A stretch of DNA of 64,000 bases from Torymus aiolomorphi (GCA_036365515.1 CM070873.1:179194104-179258103); one strand, 5' to 3'. Counted from the first letter of the stretch, positions 34,990-45,957 are shown. Made by a program: numbers and translations. The notes: generated by a model from the letters alone, not told the origin.

Positions 34990-35880
34990 ATGTAAATGAT
35001 GGTGAATAAACGAAAAATTGATAGTGGTAGAGTCCCTGAAAAGACAGCGGTGAAAACAAAACTAAACAGCCCTGTTGATATAAGTGTAAGTGATGAATTC
35101 ATTCTGGTTCACACAAGTTTGTTTTGTAATTTTTAAAAAGAAACAATTTGAAGTGCTTGTTCTAGAAAATGTGATAGTGTTTCAATATCGGAGAGAAATT
35201 GATTGTGTGTAAAGCTATTGTTATACTGCAAATATTGTGAAACTATTATCAGAGAAACTTTTACAAGTGCACTAATGGAATCTACAAATAATAGACAAGC
35301 AGCATTTATGGTGAACTGAAAAGCTGTAGAATCTACCAATGATATCCAGAATATAACTTTTGGTTTGAAGCTCACAAGAGTAGTCAAGAGTGTAATACCA
35401 ATTATGAGGGTGCTTCTGGTAGTATGGAAGTCCATGGTATGAGCTATTTAACTCTTCTGTCTGATGGAGATGCAAAAACTTGGGCTTGGCTTAATGAATT
35501 GGCACCTTATGGAAAATCTATTTTAATATAATAAGAAGAATGCATCAACCATGTACAGAAGCGAATGGGTAATTAAAGGCCTCAGAGAACTTGCTACTAA
35601 AGAAAAGCTTGGTCGAAAGTCAGATGGAGCGCTTACAGTTACTAAAATTAATGAGTTGCAGAAATATTACACAAGAGCAATTGTCAATAATACGTATGAT
35701 TTGCAGAGTATGCAAGATGCCATCCAAGCTAGTTTATACCATTGTTCGTTGACAGACCAAAGACCTGTAGCAGATATCCAAAGGGCTCTTGTTCTTCATC
35801 ATCGTGCTTTTTTAATAAAGGAGAATGAAACAGATCAATGAGAGTATTGGCATATACCAAAATATCAGAGAAGCTTTATT
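34990..35880 (+). pseudogene. Mutator-like (MULE) transposase remnant
   Basis: Fragments in different frames read like the core of insect Mutator-like transposases: GASGSMEVHGMSYLTLLSDGD near 35405-35470 (the LSDGD Asp is the conserved acidic residue), then EECINHVQKRMGN near 35535-35572, then a one-frame shift into GLRELATKEKLGRKSDGAL and KINELQKYYTRAIVNN (frame 35551-35841). Stops occur near 35526 and 35832. The usual C-terminal cysteine motif is missing. No inverted ends were found. Confident as a family remnant, weak on limits. Confidence 0.55.
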
Positions 35881-36169
35881 GTGCAGAGAAAGCGAAACAA
35901 ACCAAGCGTACAGACTACAGAGCTGGTGAACATTAACCGGTAAATAATTGTTTGATACATAATTTATATAATTTTACAATAAAATATGTTTGCTTATGTT
36001 TAAAGTCATTTTTAAGCATGATTAATTTTTGTAATTGTTTGTGTTGTTTGGCGCAACCAGTATTGATGTACGGGTTTGGGTTTTTCGGGTTCATTTTCTA
36101 AAATATATTTACTGCAAAATTACATTGAGACTTTTAGGTTACACCTTAATTTTCAATTCCTGTTCCACC
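35881..36169. other. Spacer, no gene
   Basis: AT-rich sequence with no domain or repeat recognised, before the direct duplication starts. Confidence 0.4.
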
Positions 36170-36735
36170 ATAAAATCATTAAAAATACAAGTTTTTTAAT
36201 AAATAAAAAGTAACTTATGACTTACTAGCAATAGAAAAAATAAAATCAGCTTTTGAATAATATTGCAATGTAAATTTATATATTTGTGTACTAAAAACAT
36301 GTATCTACCAACTGGTACACATTGATCTAAAGCCATTGCGCAGAATGCTAACTGGATATGTACCTTCTTTAAAGGTGTTTTGGCCAGTGCAGCTTATAAA
36401 ATCTCTAAAATTCGACCAAAAGAGGTTTTTATGGGCTACTTTTTGTATATATTTGTATATTTTTCAATAAAAAAAAAATTTCCCTGAATAATAAAAAAAA
36501 TTGGCCTCTCCTGTACCCTCGTCCCTTAATTGCTTTGTGTTGGTGAAAATATAAAAGAACCAGGTTAGTAAGATACCAGGTTATATTAGATATATTAAAA
36601 GGTGATTCTCAAGGTTAAGATAATTAATTTACATTTTAAAATATCCTTGAAGTAGCAGTTTTCAAGATGTTGAAAGTCTCGTCACATCTATCACTAAAAA
36701 CTCATATATGTAATAAGTACAAATTACAAATACGT
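36170..36735 (+). repeat. Direct duplication flanking the Tc1/mariner element, left copy
   Basis: It matches 40232-40805 in the same orientation at high identity by eye (shared: ACCAACTGGTACACATTGATC, GCGCAGAATGCTAACTGGAT, TTCGACCAAAAGAGGTTTTT, GGTGATTCTCAAGGTTAAGA). Differences are single bases and small indels. The copies lie on either side of the transposon, about 4.06 kb apart. The short frame 40339-40530 in the right copy is not preserved in the left, so it is not a gene. Confidence 0.75.
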
Positions 36736-37970
36736 AAACAATAAAAAAATATTGTTGATGTAAGCCCATTTTTTAGTAATGTCAATTCAAAATTATCAGA
36801 GTTTGAACTAATAATCTTGATAAATTTATTTCTTTTAAAATGTTGTTTTTATAACAAATACGAAATTCGAGGTTATTACCGTCACTTGTTAAATGTCGGC
36901 ATAACTAACCTTGGAATCCTATATACCGGGTGTCCCATTTTAAAACTACCAGGCAAATATCTCGAAAACTAAGGGAGATGGAAAAAAACTTTTAATACAA
37001 AAGTTGTAGGGTTCAGAGGGGCCCAACTGATTGTGACCTTGGTTATGACCTTGAGGTCAATGATCAAGGTCATTTGAAGGTCAAATCGATTTTTTCAAAT
37101 GGGAACCCCCACTTTTGACCTCGCAAATAGAAAGAGTGGAAAATTTTACGTTCAGATATGTCCTTGAGTCAAGGTCATGGTCATGGTCATGGTCATGTTT
37201 AAAATCAAAATCAATCAACGCATCAAAACATTCCCATAATTAGGCATACGAGACAAATTGTTAAATACAAAAGTTGTAGAGTTCAGAGGGGCGCAACTGA
37301 TCGTAACCTTGGTTATGACCTTGTGGTCAATGATCAAGGTCATTTGAAGGTCAAATCGATTTTTTCAAATGGGAACCCCCATTTTTGACCTCGTAAATGG
37401 AAAGAGCGGAAAATTTTACGTTCAGATATGTCCTTGAGTCAAGGCCATGGTCATGGTCATGGTCATGTTTAAAATCAAAATCAATCAACGCATCCAAACA
37501 TTCCCATAATTACGCATACGAGTGTTAAATACAGAAGTTGTAGGGTTTGGAGCGGCCCAACTGATCGTGACCTTGGTTATGACCTTGAGGTCAATGATCA
37601 AGGTCATTTGAAGGTCAAATCGATTATTTCAAATGGGAACCCCTATTCTTGACTTCGTAAATGGAAAGAGCGGAAAATTTTACTATTTTTACTATTATCA
37701 ATATTTACCAGGGTTAACCACTTATATCAAATAATAACAAAAGTTAATAAGTGTTAACCACCTGTATCCAATAGTGACCGGTAGTATTCAGCATTGATCG
37801 GTAATAGTCAATAATTATTACTGTTTACATCAAATTGTTTTAAAACTGAGCACACTTATATTGGCACAGAAAATTAAACTTTTTCGTTTTAAAATATTGT
37901 ATAGTATAATAACATATTATTTCTTTTGTGGTGTGTTTTGATAAATAATTGCATTTACAACTAAAAAAGA

Positions 37971-39035
37971 ATGCCTGACTATTCTGCTAATGAAATAGTT
38001 GACATTCTTCTTATTTTAGGAGAATGTCGACGAAACTATCGAGAGGCAAGCAGATTGTATCGTGCTCGGTTCCCTCAACGACAACATCCTCATCATACGG
38101 TAATACGTGACATTGAACTGCGCGGTCGACAAGGACACTTCGTTCGAAGAAGGAGGACACTGAATGAACACGATTATGAAAATAATCCTCGCTTTCTTGC
38201 TGTTCTAGCCACGGTACATTTAAATGTTCATGTCAGTTTACGCGAAATCGAGTTAACAATGGGTATTCCAAGATCTACGGCCAGTAGATATTTACGATAT
38301 GCGCGTTACCATCCTTACCACATTACTCTAAATCAAGCTTTAACTGTGGAAGATTATCGACGGAGAATAACATTTTGCCAATGGGCAACACAACAAATTA
38401 CTGATGATGAAAATTTCTTTAACAATGTTCTTTTTAGCGGCGAGGCTACATTTCAGAGTACTGGTATGTTGAATCGCCATAATTGCCACTACTGGTCTCC
38501 TGTTAATCCTCATTGGATGCGAGAAGTTGATCATCAGCATCGCTGGAATGTAACGGTATGGTGTGGTATTATTAACGGATATCTGATTGTACCTTATTTT
38601 TTTGAAGGTCACGTAACTCAACATACTTATTTACAGTTGCTGAGAGACGAGCTGCCACTCTTTCTAGAAAACGTTGATCTCCATACAAGGGCCAGAATGT
38701 GCCTACAACAAGATGGTGCTCCTCCACATTATGCCAGAATTGTCAGAGATTTTCTTGATGAAAGGTTTAATCGTCGATGGATTAGTAGAGGAGGTCCCGT
38801 AGCATGGCCACCAAGATCTCCAGATCTGACATCTCCAGATTTTTATTTATGGGGCTTCCTAAAAAATACAGTCTACGGCAACAGGCCAACTACAAGAGAT
38901 GACATGATTCAAAGGATTACACAAATCTGCTTAAGTATTCCACGGCAAGTATTATTAAATACTGTTAGAAACTTTAAAAGGAGAATAGAATGTTGTCAAC
39001 AAGTAAATGGTGCAACTTTTGAGCATCTTCTTTAG
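37971..39035 (+). CDS. Tc1/mariner-superfamily transposase (DUF4817 type), first catalytic Asp replaced
   Basis: An intact 354-codon frame. Residues ~1-55 (YSANEIVDILLILGECRRN, RLYRARFPQR) match the N-terminal helix-turn-helix of DUF4817 transposases. Residues ~60-115 form a second DNA-binding segment (GIPRSTASRYLR). The DDE/D domain follows: VLFSGEATF with Gly157 where relatives have Asp, VWCGIINGYLI, LQQDGAPPHYAR with Asp248, and WPPRSPDLTSPDFYLWG with Asp290. By my count 41 residues separate the last two. Gly157 is encoded by GGC at 38439-38441, one transition from GAC. The protein could still bind the ends but should not cut DNA, so this copy is probably inactive despite an open frame. 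Start chosen at the first ATG matching the family N-terminus. Confidence 0.85.
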   Translation: MPDYSANEIVDILLILGECRRNYREASRLYRARFPQRQHPHHTVIRDIELRGRQGHFVRRRRTLNEHDYENNPRFLAVLATVHLNVHVSLREIELTMGIPRSTASRYLRYARYHPYHITLNQALTVEDYRRRITFCQWATQQITDDENFFNNVLFSGEATFQSTGMLNRHNCHYWSPVNPHWMREVDHQHRWNVTVWCGIINGYLIVPYFFEGHVTQHTYLQLLRDELPLFLENVDLHTRARMCLQQDGAPPHYARIVRDFLDERFNRRWISRGGPVAWPPRSPDLTSPDFYLWGFLKNTVYGNRPTTRDDMIQRITQICLSIPRQVLLNTVRNFKRRIECCQQVNGATFEHLL

Positions 39036-39097
39036 TAAATGGTGACCGAAATACTTGGATCCTATGACTAAATACACATGAACGTGGAATTTTCCAA

Positions 39098-39323
39098 TGA
39101 ATTTTTAGCTGGCCTGATCATCCCCGACCTTGCCTTAACTGGCCGGGTCATCTCCGACCTTGCCTGAACTGACCGGGTCATCTCCGACCTTGCCTTAACT
39201 GGCCGGGTCATCTCCGACCTTGCCTTAACTGGCCGGGTCATCTCCGACCTTGCCTTAACTGGCCGGATAATCTCCGACCTTGCCTTAGGTGACCGGGTCA
39301 TCTCCGACTTTGCTCTTAACTGC
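39098..39323. repeat. 30-bp minisatellite, about 7-8 copies
   Basis: The unit is approximately CTGGCCGGGTCATCTCCGAC plus CTTGCCTTAA, repeated almost exactly with a few substitutions. It lies between the transposase stop and the right inverted repeat. The minus-strand frame 39325-39068 (repeats of ARSEMTRPVK) is a by-product of the 30-bp period being divisible by three. Confidence 0.85.
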
Positions 39324-40231
39324 ACGGAAACTGACCATAATTTTGACCATGACCTTGACCCAAGGTCATATCAGAATTTTTCGGTTTTTCTATTTACGAG
39401 GTCAAAAGTGAGGGTTGCCGTTAAACAAAATTGATTTAACCTTCAAACGACATCATCCTTGACCTCAAGTTCATGGTCAAGGTCACGATCAGTTGGGCCC
39501 CTCCAAACACTACAACTTCTGTATTTAACACTCGTATGCGTAATTATGGGAATGTTTGGATGCGTTGATTGATTTTGATTTTAAACATGACCATGACCAT
39601 GACCATGGCCTTGACTCAAGGACATATCTAAACGTAAAATTTTCCGCTCTTTCCATTTACGAGGTCAAAAGTGGGGGTTCCCATTTGAAAAAATTGATTT
39701 GACCTTCAAATGACCTTGATCATTGACCTCAAGGTCATAACCAAGGTTACGATCAGTTGGGCCCCTCTGAACCCTACAACTTTTGTATTTAACAATTTGT
39801 CTCGTATACCTAATTATGGGAATGTTTTGATGCATTTATTGATTTTGATTTTAAACATGACCATGACCGTGACCATAACCTTGACTCAAGGACACATCTG
39901 AACGTAAAATTTACCGCTCTTTCCATTTACGAGGTCAAAAGTGGGGGTTCCCATTTGAAAAAATCGATTTGACCTTCAAATGAACTTGATCATTGACCTC
40001 AAGGTCATAACCAAGGTCACGATCAGTTGGGCCCCTCTGAACCCTACAACTTTTGTATTAAAAGTTTTTTTCCATCTCCCTCAGTTTTCGAGATATTTGC
40101 CTCGTGGTTTTAAAATGGGACACCCGGTATTTAAATTATTTAAATAATTTAAATATTTCTAATTGTATAAGAACTTACGCTTACTCGTCTGTATAGCGCA
40201 TGTTCTACAAATTTCAGTGAAATCAAAAAAC

Positions 40232-40805
40232 CATAAAATCATTAAAAATACAAATTTTTTAATAAATAAAAAGTAACTTATGACTTATTAGCAATAGAAA
40301 AAATAAAATCAGCTTTTGAATAATATTGCAATGTAAATTTGTATATTTGTGTACTAAAAACATGTATCTACCAACTGGTACACATTGATCGAAAGCCATT
40401 GCGCAGAATGCTAACTGGATATGTACCTTCTTTACAGGTGCTTTGGCCAGTGCAGCTTATAAAATCTCTAAAATTCGACCAAAAGAGGTTTTTATGGGCT
40501 ACTTTTTGTATATATTTCTATATTTTTTAATAAAAAAAAAAAATTTCCCTGAATAATAAAAAAAATTGGCCTCTCCTGTACCCTCTTCCCTTAATTGTTT
40601 TGTTTTGGTGAAAATATAAAAACAACCAAGTTAGTAAGATACCAGGTTATATTAGATATATTAAAAGGTGATTCTCAAGGTTAAGAAAATTAATTTAAAT
40701 TTTAAAATATCCTTGAAGTTGCAGTTTTTCCAGATGTTGAAAGTCTCGTCACATCTATCACTAAAAACTCATAAATATAACAAGTACAAATTACAAATAC
40801 GTAAA
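40232..40805 (+). repeat. Direct duplication flanking the Tc1/mariner element, right copy
   Basis: The counterpart of 36170-36735. It ends near CAAATACGTAAACAATA in both copies, after which the left continues into AAAAAATATTG and the right into ACTCGTCTGCATAGCG. The phrase CGTCTG(T/C)ATAGCGCATGTTC occurs at about 40178 and again at about 40812, so the right flank contains a further local repeat. Confidence 0.7.
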
Positions 40806-40991
40806 CAATAACTCGTCTGCATAGCGCATGTTCTACAAATTTCAGTATTTTTGCGGACTGTCAGTAAAAGTGTAACTGTACTACTAAAAGTAAGGTTAAC
40901 ACTATGCTGACGTCTGCATAAGTAGCTCTCTGTCAACATATGTACGGTACGCTTTCGTAAATTGTCAGCGTAATGCCAGTTCTATGTAAAT

Positions 40992-41958
40992 ATATATGAG
41001 CTATTCTTTGATAGAAGAGCCACCCCCTGAGTCCAAAACTGTATGGCAATTAAAAAATCGTAATTAGGCTTAAAAGTTTATTAGTACTATATATTTTTTT
41101 GCCGTGTGGCTTTTTTAGAATTGCAATATTGCGGCTCCAAAATGGCGGCTCAAACTTGTAGTGTACGTGAAATTATCCCGGAATTTGAAAATTTTCCCGG
41201 AATTTGAAAATTTTCCCGGAATTTGAAAATTTTCCCGGAATTTAAAAATGTTTTCAACTGAAATAAATATATTTCTTATGTATTTTGATACGCTGAATCC
41301 GAATCTAAAGTTGGTTTAACTCAAGCGCCCTTAAAATTTTGACTAAATCGCAAAAACTGCTCAAGAACGTGATAAATCGTGAAAATCACAATATTAAACA
41401 TGAAAAAAATTTGTTTGACCTAAAATAAACATTTCATTATTTTTCACGTTTTTGAGCAGCTTTTGCGATTTACTCAAAATTTTAAGGTTGCTTGAGCTAA
41501 ACCAACTTTAGATTTGGATTCAGTACATCAAAATACATAAGAAACATGTTTATTTTAGGTCAAACAAATTTTTTCTAAGTTTTTTTCATGCTTACTATTG
41601 TGATTTTCACGATTTTTCACGTTTTTGAGCAGTTTTTGCGATTTAGTCAAAATTTTAAGGGCGCTTGAGTTAAACCAAGTTTAGATTCGGATTCAGCGCA
41701 TCTAAATACATAAGAAATATACTTATTTCAGTTGAAACCATTTTTAAATTCCGGGAAAATTTTCAAATTCCGGGATAATTTCACGTACTACAAGTTTGAG
41801 CCGCCATTTTGGAGCCGCAATATTGCAATTCTAAAAAAGCCACACGGCAAAAAAAATATATAGTGCTAATAAACTTTTAAACCTAATTACGATTTCTTAA
41901 TTGCCATACAGTTTTGGACTCAGGGGGTGGCTTTTCTATCAAAGAATAGCTCATATAT
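40992..41958. mobile_element. 967-bp palindromic element
   Basis: The ends ATATATGAGCTATTCTTTGA and TCAAAGAATAGCTCATATAT begin arms of about 250 bp (GCCACCCCCTGAGTCCAAAA, GGCTCCAAAATGGCGGCTCAA, all matched inverted on the right). Inside the left arm CCCGGAATTTGAAAATTTT is repeated about four times in tandem; the right arm has about two. Further inner arms surround TTTTGCGATTTA and GTGATTTTCACGATTT. It is non-coding. A MITE or foldback element; the target duplication is hidden in the TA-rich ends. Confidence 0.7.
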
Positions 41959-41960
41959 GT

Positions 41961-42194
41961 ATGGATCGCGGGCGCGTTCGCGTTCTGCTACTGCTTTATA
42001 TATTGAGTATAAGTGCGGCGCGCCATTGCGCAGGTGTATCTATGGTGTGTGATGTCAACAATCGCATCGTCTGGCTCCCGGCGTCCCCAGTGATAACAGT
42101 GGCTGCTGTAGTATGCCGCCCTAGTGAATGTCGTCCCTTTCATCGTACTCGCCGATTAACGATGCTTCATCGGAGATGGGAAGGCAGTGTGTAA
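41961..42194 (+). CDS. Small ORF with signal-peptide-like start, speculative
   Basis: From ATG 41961 there are 77 codons beginning MDRGRVRVLLLLYILSISAA, a basic start followed by a hydrophobic stretch and a small-residue end, as in secretory signal peptides. Four cysteines follow. The stop TAA is at 42192-42194. The frame is also open 20 codons upstream through the edge of the palindromic MITE. A donor/acceptor pair (42213-42276) lies just 3' of the stop. The composition is GC-rich in AT-rich DNA. It could be a small secreted protein or a chance frame in the first exon of a non-coding RNA; I favour the latter slightly. Confidence 0.2.
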   Translation: MDRGRVRVLLLLYILSISAARHCAGVSMVCDVNNRIVWLPASPVITVAAVVCRPSECRPFHRTRRLTMLHRRWEGSV

Positions 42195-42212
42195 ACGGCG
42201 AGAGCAGACTTA

Positions 42213-42276
42213 GTAAGCTTTTTCTCGTTCCTAACCTTTTTGATGTGTGATATGATGGTACTTTCTCTTGTTGCAG
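42213..42276 (+). other. Candidate 64-bp intron
   Basis: GTAAGC at 42213, a CTAAC branch-like motif near 42231 and TTTCTCTTGTTGCAG ending at 42276 form a complete short intron of typical insect size. It supports a transcript starting near the TTTATATATT motif at 41995 and running right. Confidence 0.35.
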
Positions 42277-43197
42277 ATATCTGTGACAGCGAGAGTAGTG
42301 TAAACTACGGGCACTGCTGCAGACTGTTTCTTGGGCGTAGAAATGTTGTCTGGGTCATCTATTTATTAATTATATGTGGTTTTTAGGTGCTCAACTTTCC
42401 TTGATTTTGGCTCTTATACTAGTGACTATGTATATAGTTAAACTGCTGCTTGTGTCTTCAGCAACTCTCCGGCTGGAGATGTTTCCAGTAGTGAAATAAT
42501 GGTTAAAGGTCTCCACCAGCCCTTTCCCTCTAGTTGTTATAGGTAGCTAGTACAGCGAGTAAACAACAGCCATTATTTTCTTTGTATGGTATGTTTTTTT
42601 GGGTCATCTATTTATTAGCCATATGGGGTTTTTAGGTGTTCAACTCTCTTCACCCCCAAAACAGGACTGATCTGCTGTTAATGTGCTTTGTTGATCCCTT
42701 GGCGGAAACTGTCCCTGACATTGAAACACAATTGGCGGCCTCTGTCAGTACTTTCCTCCCAGCTGGTGTGATTATAGACAGAGTGGATCGTTATTAGATG
42801 ATTCTCATCAGACTTGCATCCATGAAGCAGTGTCAGCCTACACCGTCCAGCACTATTCTGCTGCTTCTGTAGCTCTAAGTGACCTTCGAATGTTAGTGCT
42901 TTAGAGTGTGAGGGAATAGGTGATAGAAACTGGGAGGATATCATAATAAGTACTGTGTGTGTAGTTAAATGCGATACGGGTAGGTAGTTGCCCCTGGCAA
43001 TATTAGCTTGTCGAATTAGTTTCTAAGTTTAGTCTGCGTGTAAGAACTTGCTTCAGGGTATCTGTTGTTTTAAAATACATCATTGTGTATTTCGCAAACA
43101 TCTACCCAGCGAGACTTGCCTATTTAATAGTCTTCTACACACTGTAAGACTGCCAAAGGCAGTTAGTGCATTGCATTCATTATGCATTGAAATTTAC
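42277..43197. other. No protein gene; small internal duplication
   Basis: TGGGTCATCTATTTATTA followed by a TTTTTAGGTG(T/C)TCAACT segment appears twice, at about 42352 and 42601, showing a ~250-bp duplication. No domain or long frame. It may be the remainder of a non-coding transcript. Confidence 0.35.
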
Positions 43198-43663
43198 TGT
43201 AACAGTCCAACTCGCGCACATAATACGTGAGGGTTATACTACGAGAGCATGCACACAGCTAACGCTTAGTATAGAGCATATTCCCACTACTCCGCAGTAG
43301 TGCGCGAGGAGGGGGGTTGCGCGCGGCTTCTCTGCACGTTCCGCACGCACAATCTATTCAGCTAGTGCTCCCCTCTCATCGAATCTCACTTTTCCCCTTT
43401 TCGAGCGAATTCGAGGCCGATAGGGAGTTGATGAGCCCCGCCGTTACACAACGCAAGGCGTGTCGCGCACGGGCATATCACTCCAAATAACATAATATTC
43501 CTCTCCAACTTCCAACCCACGTGGCCGAGTCCGCGGCATATTCGTGTAAGGCGCACGCACGCACAACTACGAAGCTCGTGGGATTATCCATCCCACAAGC
43601 GAATCTGACCTCAGGTCCGCAAATTACCCGACTCATCACCTACTATCTAAGTGACAGGTTACA
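43198..43663 (+). mobile_element. 5' LTR (466 bp)
   Basis: It begins TGTAACAGTCCAACTCG and ends GACAGGTTACA, with TGTAAC/GTTACA inverted tips, three bases before a perfect primer binding site. It is GC-richer than its surroundings. No matching 3' copy was found after the coding remains. Confidence 0.6.
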
Positions 43664-43666
43664 ACA

Positions 43667-43684
43667 TGGCGCCCGAACAGGGAC
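43667..43684 (+). promoter_or_regulatory. Primer binding site for tRNA-Lys3
   Basis: TGGCGCCCGAACAGGGAC is the exact 18-base complement of the 3' end of tRNA-Lys3, the same primer used by lentiviruses and by some insect gypsy-group elements. It sits three bases after the LTR end, as required for minus-strand initiation. Confidence 0.85.
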
Positions 43685-44576
43685 CTGAGGTCGTTAGATT
43701 GGCACGGGTAGATAGGATTTGGTAGTGTGTAAAAGAATAATCTTCTCTCGGAATAAACGGGAAAAAATCCTGTATCGCGTATAAAAGTGCGTATAAAAAT
43801 AACGGTAAGTCTAGTGATAAAGTTTCAATATAGAAAGTGAATATTTAGTAAATTCGGTCGCGATAAGTTTGGTGATAAAAAACAAAAAACGGAGAAAGTT
43901 AAATCTCGTTAGTAGAATCTGTGTTCCATCACGCGTGAAAGTAAAAAATTAAATATTGCACGCAAATGGTCAAAAGAATTAAGTATAATTCACCTAAAAA
44001 ATTCAATATTGTCCTAAAATTGAATGTAAGTAAATGAAATAATGAATGTAAAACTTTCAAAAGAAATAAGATTATGGTTTTATAGTAAAAAATTATAAAA
44101 TAATGAAAGATTTAAAATATAGCAAAAGGAAATTTAGGACATGATAATTCAACGTGAAATAATATTCAGAAATAAGTAAATTCCTTTATTGTAGCACGTG
44201 TTGACTGGATTACCTGACGTAGGTCAGAGAACACAACAAGCGTGTGTTATTTCTTCCAAGTCTATAGGTGTTTATGAGTGTATAGCAGTATTCACAATTA
44301 TTAGACGTGTTATGCTTTTTTCACATTGGATTTTGTATTTACGTATTTCAATTTATTCTCCTCATTAGAATTTTCTTAATAAATTAAAATAATGAATGTA
44401 ATGTATGGAAATTACAATGATTCCACTTTTACAAAATGATAGTAATAAAATAAAGTTATCAGAGAATCGAATATTAAATCTAGCAATTTTTTTGATTGAT
44501 TAAAAATTTACAAAGTAAAAATTTTTTTTTCTTATTGTTTTTGAGTTGAAGTTAACGTCAATTAAAATTCCTCAAA
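43685..44576 (+). other. Retrotransposon leader
   Basis: AT-rich, stop-rich sequence between primer binding site and gag start; it would contain the packaging signal. No gene. Confidence 0.5.
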
Positions 44577-45956
44577 ATGCCTAAGTCTCGAAGATCTCTA
44601 GGTTTGTATCGACAATTACATAGCATATCTATGGACGAAGAAAAAGATAGATATTTATGTAAACCTCAGAAATTAATTGACGCGTTAATGGAGGAAATGA
44701 CGGAACTATATAGGGATCAAGAAACCATGGAAACTAGGATTTTAGCGATAGTAAGCAATGATTCCGAAAAGGTAGAAGAAATTAATACCCATTTACAGGC
44801 ATGCCCAAGAAAAGACGATTTGGCAATCCCGTCACGTGACTCGTATGAGTCTGTGCAGTTAAATACTTTTACCTATGCATAACACATGAACCTGCGATCG
44901 CACTCGTGTGTATGTAATATGTGTGTATTTATGTGCATGTGTGCTTGCCTTGCGGAAAGCGGAGACGTTGTCGGAGAGTGTAAAATCGTGGACTACAAAA
45001 GTGGAAAATATGAACCACGAATTAAAAGAATTGAAAGAATTTGTAGAAAATAACAACTTAATTATTGAAGTTGAAGATAATTTATTGGAAAAATTAAAAG
45101 AAAGTTGTGACGAGTTACAATCACAAATTGAACAATTAAAAAAGACTAAAATTAATAAAGATACTAGTGGTAATGTAAACACTTTAATAACTTCAGAAAA
45201 ATCAAAGATAAAGATACCAATTCCGTCTTTCAAGGGTACGGATCAAAAAAGGCCAATTAAATTCTTGAACGATTAGAAAAGTACATTGCATCCATGAAAA
45301 TTAATTCTACAGAAAGTATTCAAATCGTTTCCCAAGCGTTAGATGGAATAGCCAAAGATAGGTGGTATATCCATGAATGTGACGTACGGGAATACGAGCA
45401 ATTTAAAAATTTATTCAAAAATAGATTTTCGAATTCAACAATACAACAACAGACGCATCGGAAAGTTGAATTTGGAACGTTTTACGCAGGCGGCAAATTA
45501 GATAGAGTTACCTACGCAACAACCATATTTGGTTACGCTAAAGAACTAGAGTTAGCATATTCCGAAGAAGAATTAACGGAAACATTAGCAGAACGTTTCG
45601 AAAAAGGGATCCGACACGCTTTCACGGGTCAACAAGTAAAATCAAAGAATACTCTTTTCCAAATTCTAACGGATTATGATAACGATGATAAAAGGGCTCT
45701 AGGAAGAAAAATTAATCGCGAACAAAATAAAAATGAGGTTCAATCGGAAGATAAAAATGAAAAACCTAAACAAAGTCAAAGTGAAAACCCTAACGGAAAT
45801 GAAAATCAACAGAGGAGACCGTGGCAAATGAATAATATAAACGCTACACAAATTCAAAATAAAAATAAAAGTTCGACACAAATGTCTCATGACGAGATAG
45901 ATAATTTCGGTATCGAGGTAGAAGCAACAACATCAACTCCGAAGTCGGAAAACTGA
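44577..45956 (+). pseudogene. Gag of the plus-strand retrotransposon, in three frames
   Basis: Frame 1 (44577-44882) begins MPKSRRSLGLYRQLHSISMD and is acidic and helical. After a stop near 44880, frame 2 (44908-45276) resumes with a coiled-coil segment (VENMNHELKELKEFVENN, LQSQIEQLKKTK) and the PIPSFKGTDQKRPIKFL start of the retrotransposon Gag (capsid) domain. A one-base shift near 45265-45276 moves to frame 3 (45294-45956), which continues the capsid (ALDGIAKDRWYIHE, FKNRFSN) and ends in a charged Lys/Asn/Glu-rich tail without a zinc knuckle. At least two lesions separate the parts. Nothing is likely expressed. Confidence 0.6.
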
Positions 45957-45957
45957 A

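Larger units (their letters stand above)
36926..40127 (+). mobile_element. Tc1/mariner-superfamily transposon with ~0.8-kb inverted repeats
   Basis: The ends are CCGGGTGTCCCATTTTAAAA and TTTTAAAATGGGACACCCGG, flanked by TA on both sides (36924-36925, 40128-40129), the usual target of this superfamily. The inverted repeats extend to about 37685 on the left and from about 39335 on the right. Each contains 2.5-3 copies of a ~265-bp internal unit (AAGTTGTAGGGTTCAGAGG ... GGTCAAATCGATTTTTTCAA ... GGTCATGGTCATGGTCATG). One transposase gene (37971-39035) and a 30-bp minisatellite (39098-39323) lie between them. Such long, internally repeated ends are unusual for the superfamily. Confidence 0.8.

Noticed and set aside
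39068..39325. An 85-codon frame with repeats of ARSEMTRPVK
   Set aside because: It is the translation of a 30-bp minisatellite inside the Tc1/mariner element.
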